The position numbers were made by a program, and so were the translations under genes. Positions 1 to 5,593 of a stretch of 14,829 bases of DNA are shown here, piece after piece. Origin of the DNA: JBHIEE01 sp046760445 (GTDB lineage: Bacteria; Acidobacteriota; Aminicenantia; JdFR-78); NCBI GenBank assembly GCA_046760445.1, contig JBHIEE010000071.1, forward strand, positions 1 through 14,829, read 5' to 3'. Within the stretch, counting starts at the first letter, position 1; each line of letters starts with the position of its first letter. Below the pieces are notes generated by a model. That model worked only from the letters and a program-made list of their open reading frames with translations, was not told the DNA's origin and did not search any database.

Positions 1-148
1 TAATTATTTTCATGAAATGTTAAAAAGAGGAATATACTTACCACCTTCTCAGTTCGAAACTACTTTTATTTCTGCTGCTCATTCCAAAGAGGATATAGAG
101 AAAACAATTCAAGCAAATTTTGACTCTCTAAAAGCTATATTTGTATAA
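1..148 (+). CDS. hemL: Glutamate-1-semialdehyde 2,1-aminomutase, C-terminal end (partial)
   Basis: Only the last 48 codons are in the window, read in the frame starting at base 2 and ending at TAA 146-148. The peptide has the usual C-terminal pattern of this family: an F-H-E-M-L segment, then R-G-I-Y-L-P-P-S-Q-F-E, then F-I-S-A-A-H-S-x-E-D-I-E. The enzyme is PLP-dependent and cytosolic, and converts glutamate-1-semialdehyde to 5-aminolevulinate, the first dedicated tetrapyrrole precursor. The next gene on the same strand is a sirohaem decarboxylase, which fits a haem-synthesis operon. The catalytic lysine lies upstream of the window, so other class III aminotransferases are not strictly excluded, but the neighbour makes hemL the best call. 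Confidence 0.85.
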   Translation, partial: NYFHEMLKRGIYLPPSQFETTFISAAHSKEDIEKTIQANFDSLKAIFV

Positions 149-166
149 TGTCAAAAATAATATGAA

Positions 167-330
167 AACCACAGAGAAAATACATAAAATGTCAAATGAC
201 AAAGTTCAAATGACAAATGAAATCCAAAATCCAAATGACCCAAAAATCAGTTAATTTGGCATTTAGTCATTTGTCATTGATTTGAAATTTGGATTTTGTC
301 ATTTGGATTTATCAAATGGTTTCTGTGGTT
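167..330. repeat. MITE-like palindromic element between hemL and ahbAB
   Basis: The element is bounded by a 9-base terminal inverted repeat, AACCACAGA at 167-175 and TCTGTGGTT at 322-330. Inside, the left half has several copies of AAATGACAAA- and AAATCCAAA-type words and the right half has their reverse complements (GTCATTTG, TTTGGATTT). It has no coding capacity of its own and looks like a dispersed non-autonomous element or repeat. It ends four bases before the ATG of the next gene, so it supplies that gene's whole proximal leader. Confidence 0.65.
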
Positions 331-334
331 AAAA

Positions 335-1381
335 ATGATGGAATTAGATAGAATTAATCAAGGCCTTCTGAATATTATCCAGCGAGATTTTCCTTTAAAG
401 GAGCGGCCTTTTAAGAAAGTTGGGGAAAAGCTGGGAATATCAGAGAGAGAAGTGATTGAAAGACTGGAAGAGCTAAAAAATAAGAAATATATAAGATTTA
501 TAGGAGCAATTCTTAACACAGTTTCTTTAGGCTTTAATAACTTATTAGTTGCTTTCAAGGTAGATTCTAAGGGAATTGATAAGGCAGCTGAAGTTGTTAA
601 TTCTCATCCAGGAGTATCTCATAATTATCAAAGAAATGACAAATATAATTTGTGGTTCACAATTGCTGTCCCAATAGATATAGACATTAAAAAAACAGTG
701 GAAATCTTAAGCAATCTTTCAAAGGTAAAAAGATATCTCCTTTTGCCTGCTTTAAAAATTTATAAAATAGGTGTGATATTAGATGCTTTAGAGGAAAATA
801 AGGGACAGATTTTAAAAGAAGAAGTAGTTCCGGCAATAAATAAGAATATTTCAGCTGAAATTTCTCCTATGGAAAAGAAAGTTATTGAGCAAATTCAAAA
901 CAGCATTCCCCTTGTTTCAGAACCTTTTAAATATTTTTCATCTAAATTAAATCTTTCTCCCACTGAATTCTTAGAGATAATAAATAATTTAATTAGAAAA
1001 GGTGTAATAAGAAGATTTGGAGCAATAATTTCCCATAGAAAACTTGGTTATAAATATAATGTTATGGCTGTCTGGGAAGTTCCTGAGCAAAAAGTAGATG
1101 AATGCGGGAGAAAAATTTCTTCTTTCAAAGCGGTGACTCATTGTTATCAAAGACCTGTCTATCCTGACTGGCCCTATTCCCTTTATTCGATGATTCACTG
1201 TCGTTCGGAAGATAACTGTAGGTTAATAATTAAAGAGATCCTAAAAGAAACCAGAATAAAGAATTACAAGCTTCTTTTGAGTAAGAAAGAGTATAAGAAG
1301 AAAAGACTGAGGTATTTCAGCGATGAATTTTATAGATGGGAAGAGGAATATCAAAAAATCTGCAAGCCTTGGAAGTTTTAA
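335..1381 (+). CDS. ahbAB: Fused sirohaem decarboxylase AhbA-AhbB
   Basis: The 348-residue product is two Lrp/AsnC-type modules in tandem. The first, about residues 1-165, has a winged-helix start (ELDRINQGLLNIIQ), then R-F-I-G-A-I-L-N (54-61) and S-H-N-Y-Q-R (95-100), as in AhbA/NirD. The second, about 176-348, has R-R-F-G-A-I-I-S-H, then T-H-C-Y-Q-R-P (268-274) and W-P-Y-S-L-Y-S-M-I-H (279-288), as in AhbB/NirL. AhbA and AhbB are normally separate proteins of about 150-170 residues that remove two carboxyl groups from sirohaem, giving 12,18-didecarboxysirohaem on the way to haem or haem d1. The partner hemL upstream favours haem. An in-frame TTG at 296 lies inside the flanking repeat and would add a non-homologous tail, so I use ATG 335; ATG 338 is equally possible. 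No clear Shine-Dalgarno site is seen. Confidence 0.88.
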   Translation: MMELDRINQGLLNIIQRDFPLKERPFKKVGEKLGISEREVIERLEELKNKKYIRFIGAILNTVSLGFNNLLVAFKVDSKGIDKAAEVVNSHPGVSHNYQRNDKYNLWFTIAVPIDIDIKKTVEILSNLSKVKRYLLLPALKIYKIGVILDALEENKGQILKEEVVPAINKNISAEISPMEKKVIEQIQNSIPLVSEPFKYFSSKLNLSPTEFLEIINNLIRKGVIRRFGAIISHRKLGYKYNVMAVWEVPEQKVDECGRKISSFKAVTHCYQRPVYPDWPYSLYSMIHCRSEDNCRLIIKEILKETRIKNYKLLLSKKEYKKKRLRYFSDEFYRWEEEYQKICKPWKF

Positions 1382-1394
1382 CATTTTAAAATTT

Positions 1395-2306
1395 TCATCT
1401 AAAAAAATTAGAGATAACAAGAGAAAATTTTGGTGTGGTAAGAAAGTAACTTATTATGAGCAAGCTTACAGCTACAGTGTATAAGAATATTGTTCCCCGT
1501 ATAGCGGGAATGAATGATTGTGGATAATCATAATGTTTTTTGGCAATCAATATGTTTTTATATGCCAATGGCAATGTGATAAATATTATTAATGAAAGAA
1601 TGGGAAGTTTTTTTAAAATTATTCCTAATGCTATTAGCGTATAACAAAATAGCAAGATAATGTGATAAAGGGTTATTGCTTTCTCTCTTCCTACTCTTAC
1701 CACAATGTTTCTTTTGCCAACCAATCTATCTCCATAATAATCAGGAATCTCATTAATCAAAGTTAAGGCTAATATAAAGAAACAAGGTACTAAAGAAGCT
1801 ATTATGGGGTTGCTATCTATCTTTTGGGTTTGAACATAGTAACTACCAGTAGTCATAAGAGGTCCATAAGCAATGCAAATGACTAATTCCCCTAACCCCC
1901 TATATGCCAATTTAATTGGTGGTCCAACATAAAATGCTGCTGCTAAGAAGCCTAATAAAGAAAAAAGCATTACTTGCCATCCCCTACTCAGGGTTAGATA
2001 TAAAGCGATGATAAATGCAAGAGCAAAGGCAAATATGCCAATTGTAAAAGTAGATTTGGGAACTTCTTCATAAGACTCTAAGAAAACTCTATCTGTTCCG
2101 ATTTTAAAATCAAAATATTCGTTGAAAGTTTCCACTCCAATCAAGACTAATATTAGTCCTGCCAGAGCTATTAGAAAATAGGAAAGGTAAAAAATTTTTG
2201 TGAAATGAAAAGCTACTGCAGCACCTAAGATAAAAGGTAATATTCCGGCAAATAATAAAAACCTATATCTTATTAACTTAATCAGGAGTAACAGTTTTTT
2301 AGTCAT
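1395..2306 (-). CDS. UbiA/MenA-type prenyltransferase
   Basis: A 303-residue, very hydrophobic protein with about eight or nine membrane segments. It has both Asp-rich motifs of the UbiA superfamily: N-E-Y-F-D-F-K-I-G-T-D at 62-72, and N-E-I-P-D-Y-Y-G-D at 185-193 followed by G-K-R (198-200). These bind the Mg-polyprenyl diphosphate. The Y-V-G-P-P-I-K-L-A-Y-R-G-L-G-E segment (126-140) and G-P-L-x-x-x-G-x-Y-Y-V-Q-T (148-160) resemble MenA-like quinone prenyltransferases, so menaquinone synthesis is one reading. The gene is the last of a four-gene minus-strand run, 77 bases after the radical SAM gene, without a convincing promoter or Shine-Dalgarno site of its own. That placement raises the possibility that it acts on the same peptide pathway. 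It converges with ahbAB, with 13 bases between the stops. The acceptor substrate cannot be told from sequence. Confidence 0.85.
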   Translation of the reverse strand: MTKKLLLLIKLIRYRFLLFAGILPFILGAAVAFHFTKIFYLSYFLIALAGLILVLIGVETFNEYFDFKIGTDRVFLESYEEVPKSTFTIGIFAFALAFIIALYLTLSRGWQVMLFSLLGFLAAAFYVGPPIKLAYRGLGELVICIAYGPLMTTGSYYVQTQKIDSNPIIASLVPCFFILALTLINEIPDYYGDRLVGKRNIVVRVGREKAITLYHIILLFCYTLIALGIILKKLPILSLIIFITLPLAYKNILIAKKHYDYPQSFIPAIRGTIFLYTVAVSLLIISYFLTTPKFSLVISNFFR

Positions 2307-2383
2307 TTAGCAAGAGGAAATTGGTAATAAATTAACCACTCAAACTGACTATTGATAAATTCCAAACTGGACTGGTATGTTAG

Positions 2384-3343
2384 CTAATAAAGTTCTATCC
2401 ATTTATTGGCATTTGAAACAAGTGAAGATTCTTCAATCACTTTTTTGGTATATTCAATAACTTCAGGCTTTCTCCAGGCTTTTTTATATCTTTCCCAGAT
2501 TTCTTCTAACCTGTGTTTTCTTAAATCTCCGCAAATAAATGGAAGAGGACCAATTAATTTAACCTTTCCATTTGGAATTACTAAGAGGCTGGCTGAAGGA
2601 TAATCTAATCTATATCTCAGTTCTTCTATAACATCATAGGGATAATAATAAATCTTCACCTTTCCGTTATATTCATTAGTTTTGGTTTCTAAAACTTGAA
2701 AAAATTTCTCATATTCTTGCTCAGAAGGACAAAGAATTGACCAGTTTGCTGCAGCTCTGCCAATCCTCATAATTTTACCAGTATAGAATCCATAAATTCC
2801 CAGTTCAGCAGCCATATCTATTGCTTGACCGACTTCATGAATATTAAATTTTGTGGGAACAAATACGATTTCTGTATTGACTCCTTCCTCCACCAAATAC
2901 TTACACGCCTGGATTGTTTTCTCCCAATCTCCATTTAATCTTAGTCTTTCATGAGCATTCGGAGTAGCGCCATCAACACTCACCTGGACTGAGCGAAACT
3001 TAAGTTCAGCAAATTTCTTGGCTATATCCTTATCAATAAATTCTCCGTTAGTTTCAATTTTAAGGCTTATATTGTATGTCCTCAGGAACTTACATACTTT
3101 AAAGATTTCTGGGTGAAGTAGAGGCTCACCACCTGATAATGCTACATAAGGTATATCTAAATCCACTATTTGCTGGCAAAAGTCAAAAATCTCTGAGCTA
3201 TTCATTTCATCAGGAAGGCTATGTCCTGCTTCCTCGCAACAATGTAAGCATGCTAAATTGCAGGCAGAATTAATCTGCCAGGCAATAAAAAGCGGCGAGT
3301 TAAAGTCTTCAAAACTTGAACCTTGGAGTTGACTAAATTCCAT
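2384..3343 (-). CDS. Radical SAM enzyme, probable RiPP maturase
   Basis: A 319-residue cytosolic radical SAM protein. The cluster motif is C28-x3-C32-x2-C35, followed directly by another Cys at 36. The SAM-binding G-G-E-P is at 71-74, with further family motifs I-E-T-N-G (96-100) and V-S-V-D-G (121-125). The C-terminal part (about 252-292: L-L-V-I-P-N-G-K-V-K-L-I-G, then I-C-G-D-L-R and L-E-E-I-W) has the layout of a SPASM/twitch tail but keeps one cysteine (C271), so auxiliary Fe-S clusters of the PqqE type look absent or reduced. A good site (GGAGG, six bases before ATG) overlaps the end of the pqqD-like gene, whose stop is 14 bases away. A PqqD partner and a short peptide gene just upstream make peptide modification the most likely role. 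A haem-pathway enzyme (AhbC/AhbD/NirJ-like) is an alternative because ahbAB is nearby, but those are usually longer and lack a PqqD partner. Confidence 0.85.
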   Translation of the reverse strand: MEFSQLQGSSFEDFNSPLFIAWQINSACNLACLHCCEEAGHSLPDEMNSSEIFDFCQQIVDLDIPYVALSGGEPLLHPEIFKVCKFLRTYNISLKIETNGEFIDKDIAKKFAELKFRSVQVSVDGATPNAHERLRLNGDWEKTIQACKYLVEEGVNTEIVFVPTKFNIHEVGQAIDMAAELGIYGFYTGKIMRIGRAAANWSILCPSEQEYEKFFQVLETKTNEYNGKVKIYYYPYDVIEELRYRLDYPSASLLVIPNGKVKLIGPLPFICGDLRKHRLEEIWERYKKAWRKPEVIEYTKKVIEESSLVSNANKWIELY

Positions 3344-3357
3344 TATTTTCCTCCATT

Positions 3358-3606
3358 TCAGATTAAAATGTCATTTTCTTTAAGCTCATCAATAAAACTG
3401 ACTACTTCTTGATCGATATTGGCAGGATCCTCATTGTATTCATCACTAAGGATTTCAATTATTTCGTTCAATGCCTTGCCTTCTCCTATGAGGCGTAAAA
3501 TATCTGAACCAGTTGTATTGGTCACAAAAACCTTTTCTCTTAATGTCTCAAAAATGACTGAGCCAAATTTTTCTTTTCTAATCTTGACATGTTTTGCAAA
3601 ATCCAT
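3358..3606 (-). CDS. PqqD-like RiPP recognition element protein
   Basis: An 82-residue stand-alone protein with the PqqD fold pattern: a short beta-rich start, then T-N-T-T-G-S-D-I-L-R-L-I-G-E-G near residues 29-43, followed by I-I-E-I-L-S-D-E-Y-N, an acidic helix with D-Q-E-V-V-S-F-I-D-E-L, and an I-L-I end. Family members bind the leader of a precursor peptide and present it to a modifying enzyme. Here the radical SAM gene starts 14 bases after this stop, so the two are almost certainly co-translated. The start is ATG 3604-3606 with a weak AAGG upstream. The presumed ligand is the 48-residue peptide encoded 239 bases upstream. PqqD itself is unlikely because no pqqA/B/C/E genes are visible. 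Confidence 0.85.
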   Translation of the reverse strand: MDFAKHVKIRKEKFGSVIFETLREKVFVTNTTGSDILRLIGEGKALNEIIEILSDEYNEDPANIDQEVVSFIDELKENDILI

Positions 3607-3670
3607 TTTTTTACCTTTTTAAATCTGAATTTTCTATTTTGGTTTGGACAGTAATTAATTTAGCCGCGGT

Positions 3671-3688
3671 ATGAACCATATGGTTCAT
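3671..3688. repeat. Perfect 18-base palindrome
   Basis: ATGAACCATATGGTTCAT reads identically on both strands and lies in the leader between the precursor peptide gene and the pqqD-like gene. On the minus strand a GGAGG abuts it. It could be a protein-binding site or a compact hairpin in the operon mRNA. A 25-codon open frame (3611-3688, minus) begins inside it but has no recognisable features. Confidence 0.6.
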
Positions 3689-3731
3689 CCTCCTGAGAGA
3701 GACTTTAATTCAATTCTCTACCAAAGGATGG

Positions 3732-3811
3732 ATACGCCTTCGGCGTATAAAATTAAAATGCCTGCTCGCCATAGTCCCCCTCCCCTCCGGAGGGAGATCA
3801 CCTTTGGTGAC
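3732..3811. repeat. Cluster of short GC-rich hairpins in the precursor-pqqD gap
   Basis: Three inverted repeats stand out from the AT-rich surroundings. ATACGCC-TTC-GGCGTAT at 3732-3748 has a 7-bp stem. CCCTCCGGAGGG at 3783-3794 is a perfect 12-base palindrome. TCACC-TTT-GGTGA at 3798-3810 has a 5-bp stem. None is followed by a T-run in the operon direction, so they are not ordinary intrinsic terminators. They may be copies of dispersed repeats, or stem-loops that stabilise the upstream precursor message relative to the downstream genes. Confidence 0.5.
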
Positions 3812-3845
3812 AAGCGGACATCTTTAAATTTTAATTTTTTGTGAA

Positions 3846-3992
3846 TCAGGTAAACCTAATATAAGGCTGTGCCATTACTTTTCCTGACACATCTTCTAAC
3901 TTGGGTTTTTGCCATTCCTTTTTTACTGTCTTTTTCTTTGTAACTGAGGATGAAGTGGAACCCTTCTCAGATAAGATTTTGTTTTTATTCAT
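3846..3992 (-). CDS. Short peptide, candidate RiPP precursor (48 residues)
   Basis: ATG 3990-3992 to TGA 3846-3848 gives 48 residues. The site AAGGAGG (3998-4004) lies five bases before ATG, and a TTGACA-17-TATTTT promoter lies further upstream, so translation is well supported. The peptide starts M-N-K-N-K, has a Ser/Thr/Lys-rich middle, then K-K-E-W-Q-K-P-K-L-E-D (24-34), then V-S-G-K-V-M-A-Q-P-Y-I-R-F-T to the end. W27-x2-P30-x-L32 resembles the Y-x2-P-x-L leader motif that RRE/PqqD-type proteins bind in lasso and other RiPP precursors, though the usual Gly falls one residue late (G37). It has no cysteine. The likely core is residues 35-48 or the last 11, with Q42, P43, Y44, R46, F47 and T48 as possible modification sites. 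The next genes encode a PqqD-like protein and a radical SAM enzyme. No lasso cyclase or protease gene is visible. The precursor role is inferred from motif and context. Confidence 0.75.
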   Translation of the reverse strand: MNKNKILSEKGSTSSSVTKKKTVKKEWQKPKLEDVSGKVMAQPYIRFT

Positions 3993-4029
3993 CGTTTCCT
4001 CCTTCTAAATATTTAAAACATTCTAAACA

Positions 4030-4058
4030 AAAATATCAAGAAAAAATTAAAATGTCAA
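4030..4058 (-). promoter_or_regulatory. Promoter of the peptide / PqqD / radical SAM operon
   Basis: On the minus strand TTGACA (4053-4058) is followed after 17 bases by TATTTT (4030-4035). Transcription would start near 4023, giving a leader of about 30 bases with AAGGAGG before the 48-residue peptide. It lies back-to-back with the promoter of the rightward gene. Confidence 0.7.
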
Positions 4059-4063
4059 GAATC

Positions 4064-4092
4064 TTAACAGGAATAGTCGGAAATTATATTAT
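4064..4092 (+). promoter_or_regulatory. Promoter of the chimeric synthase-OmpA gene
   Basis: TTAACA (4064-4069), 17 bases, then TATTAT (4087-4092). The -35 box is only five bases from the divergent -35 box of the peptide operon, so one bound protein could affect both. The predicted transcript starts near 4099, which supports the ATG at 4139 and excludes upstream in-frame starts. Confidence 0.6.
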
Positions 4093-4138
4093 TTTAGGCG
4101 TGGAGAACGTAGTAATTACCAATACCGAGAGGCATGAG

Positions 4139-5128
4139 ATGTATTTTGAAAATATTTTACAAACTATCGGTCATACTCCTCTGGTTAAATTGAATCGAGT
4201 TACTCAAGAAATTAAACCAACTATTTTAGCTAAACTTGAATTTTTTAATCCAGGAGGAAGCGTCAAAGATAGAATGGCTCTTCACATAATTAAAGATGCA
4301 GAGAATAAAGGTTTGCTCAAACCAGGAGGGACAATTATTGAATGCACTTCTGGTAATACAGGTGTTGGAGTAGCGATTTATGCGGCAGTCAAAGGGTATA
4401 AAGTAATATTCACTATTCCAGATAAAATGAGCGAGGAAAAGATTAATCTGATGAAAGCTTTTGGAGCTGAAGTGATTGTTTGTCCAACTGAGGTGCCACC
4501 CGATTCGCCAGAGAGTTATTATGAAGTAGCAAGAAGAATCACCCAAGAAATCCCAAATTCTTTTTATGTCAATCAATATCATAATCCAAAAAATATTGAA
4601 GCTCATTATGTTACTACAGGTCCAGAAATCTGGGAACAAACTGAAGGTAAAATTGATTATCGGGTAGTAAGAATCGAAGGAATAGTCAGAGGAATAGAAG
4701 CTGAAAGCAAAACAATTCAAGCTGCATTAAAAGATTTAGGTGCGAAAGTAACAGGAACAGAGATTCAAATTGACCTTCCTGGTGATGTTCTCTTTGATTT
4801 CGATAAATGGGATATTCGTCCTGATGCAGAAGAAACTTTGAGAAAAGTAGGAGAAATTATTAAAGAATACAAAAGTCCAGAAGTAATCATTTCTGGTCAC
4901 ACAGATTCAATAGGTTCAGAAGAGTATAACCAAGAACTTTCTGAGAAAAGAGCTGAATCAGTTAAAAGTTGGTTGACTCAAAATGCCGGAATAAATCCAG
5001 AAATAATGAAAGCAATTGGTTATGGTGAGTCTCGGCCCATTGCTCCCAATACTAATCCTGACGGCTCTGACAATCCAGAAGGAAGACAGGAAAACCGAAG
5101 AGTTGAGATATTGATTAAGAAGAAATAA
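4139..5128 (+). pseudogene. Chimera: N-terminal half of cystathionine beta-synthase-like enzyme fused to OmpA C-terminal domain
   Basis: From ATG 4139 (GAGAGG six bases upstream) the frame encodes 329 residues. Residues 1-174 are the first half of a PLP-dependent cysteine / cystathionine beta-synthase: I-G-H-T-P-L-V-K-L (10-18), the PLP lysine K43 in N-P-G-G-S-V-K-D-R, T-S-G-N-T-G (70-75), P-D-K-M-S-E-E-K (94-101), and T-T-G-P-E-I-W-E-Q-T (159-168). Homology stops after Y174, where the family continues to its G-T-G-G-T phosphate loop. Residues about 175-329 are an OmpA-like peptidoglycan-binding domain, with G-H-T-D (253-256) and R271 at the expected 15-residue spacing from D256. The enzyme lacks half its fold and the OmpA part lacks a signal peptide, so neither should work normally. 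A deletion joining two genes, or an assembly join near 4660, explains this best; a real bifunctional protein is unlikely. Confidence 0.75.
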
Positions 5129-5151
5129 ATTAGCTTGTCGAATTCACAGAA

Positions 5152-5520
5152 CTACGAATCTTCTATTTCTTCTAATTCTTTTTCATTCAAACCAAAATAA
5201 TGACCAATTTCATGGAGAACAACTTCTTTGACTTTTTTTCTTATTTCTTCATCTGTTCGACATATCCTCTCAATCGGCTTCTGATAAATAGCAATTACAT
5301 CAGGCGGAACATTCCCATAATAAGGTCCCCTATATTTGAAAGGAACACCATGATAAACACCAAGAATGGAGCTGAATGGGGTTGTTCTTATTTGATGATA
5401 AATTTCTCTTTCAGGCTGATCTTCAATAATAATAGCGAGATTATCTAAATACTTTTTAAACTTCTTTGGTAGACTTCTCAGAACTTCCTCAACTAATTGT
5501 TCAAACTTTTCTCTTTTCAT
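5152..5520 (-). CDS. Small zincin-type metallopeptidase family protein
   Basis: A 122-residue protein with the zinc-binding H103-E-I-G-H107 motif near its end, followed by Y-F-G-L and an acidic tail with E115/E117/E118. Upstream it has L-G-V-Y-H-G-V-P (53-60) and P-D-V-I-A-I-Y-Q-K-P-I (73-83). This layout matches the short single-domain 'possible zinc metallopeptidase' family (Pfam Zincin_1), whose substrates are unknown. No signal peptide is seen, so it should be cytosolic. The start is ATG 5518-5520, without a clear ribosome-binding site. It lies 73 bases after cobO on the same strand and may be co-transcribed with it. It converges with the chimeric gene, with 23 bases between the stops. 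Confidence 0.8.
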   Translation of the reverse strand: MKREKFEQLVEEVLRSLPKKFKKYLDNLAIIIEDQPEREIYHQIRTTPFSSILGVYHGVPFKYRGPYYGNVPPDVIAIYQKPIERICRTDEEIRKKVKEVVLHEIGHYFGLNEKELEEIEDS

Positions 5521-5531
5521 TTATAATTCAA

Positions 5532-5548
5532 CCTTCGACAGGCTCAGG
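5532..5548. repeat. Dispersed palindromic repeat unit
   Basis: CCTGAGCCTGTCGAAGG on the minus strand is a short GC-rich word that is often dispersed between genes of AT-rich environmental genomes. It is followed by an AT-rich tail with ATTCAAAACTCAAAATTTATAA-type words (5563-5593). It separates cobO from the metallopeptidase gene. A related word (CACTTCGACTTCGGCGAG) occurs at 12238-12255. Confidence 0.45.
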
Positions 5549-5593
5549 ATTGTATAACCCATAATTCAAAACTCAAAATTTATAATTTACAAT

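Noticed and set aside
296..334. TTG start for ahbAB
   Set aside because: It lies inside the repeat element, has no ribosome site and adds residues not found in the family pattern.
3705..3767. Minus-strand frame of about 20 codons with ATG GCG AGC AGG
   Set aside because: It runs through the ATACGCC hairpin, is Arg/His-rich by chance and its purine-rich upstream is part of the repeat.
3846..3992. Lasso peptide precursor
   Set aside because: The leader motif is similar, but no asparagine-synthetase-like cyclase or B2 protease is present, and the core lacks a clear Gly1 with Asp/Glu at 7-9.
3950..4138. Upstream extension of the synthase-OmpA frame
   Set aside because: It overlaps the precursor peptide and both promoters, lacks homology, and the family start pattern begins at ATG 4139.
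4226..4720. 164-codon open frame on the minus strand
   Set aside because: It is a shadow of the PLP-enzyme half; it is Phe/Ser/Ile-rich with no motif and no start signal.
5118..5173. AGAAGAAAT / ATTTCTTCT inverted repeat spanning two convergent stops, as a bidirectional terminator
   Set aside because: The loop is about 38 bases and the arms are simple coding sequence; no GC-rich stem or T-run.
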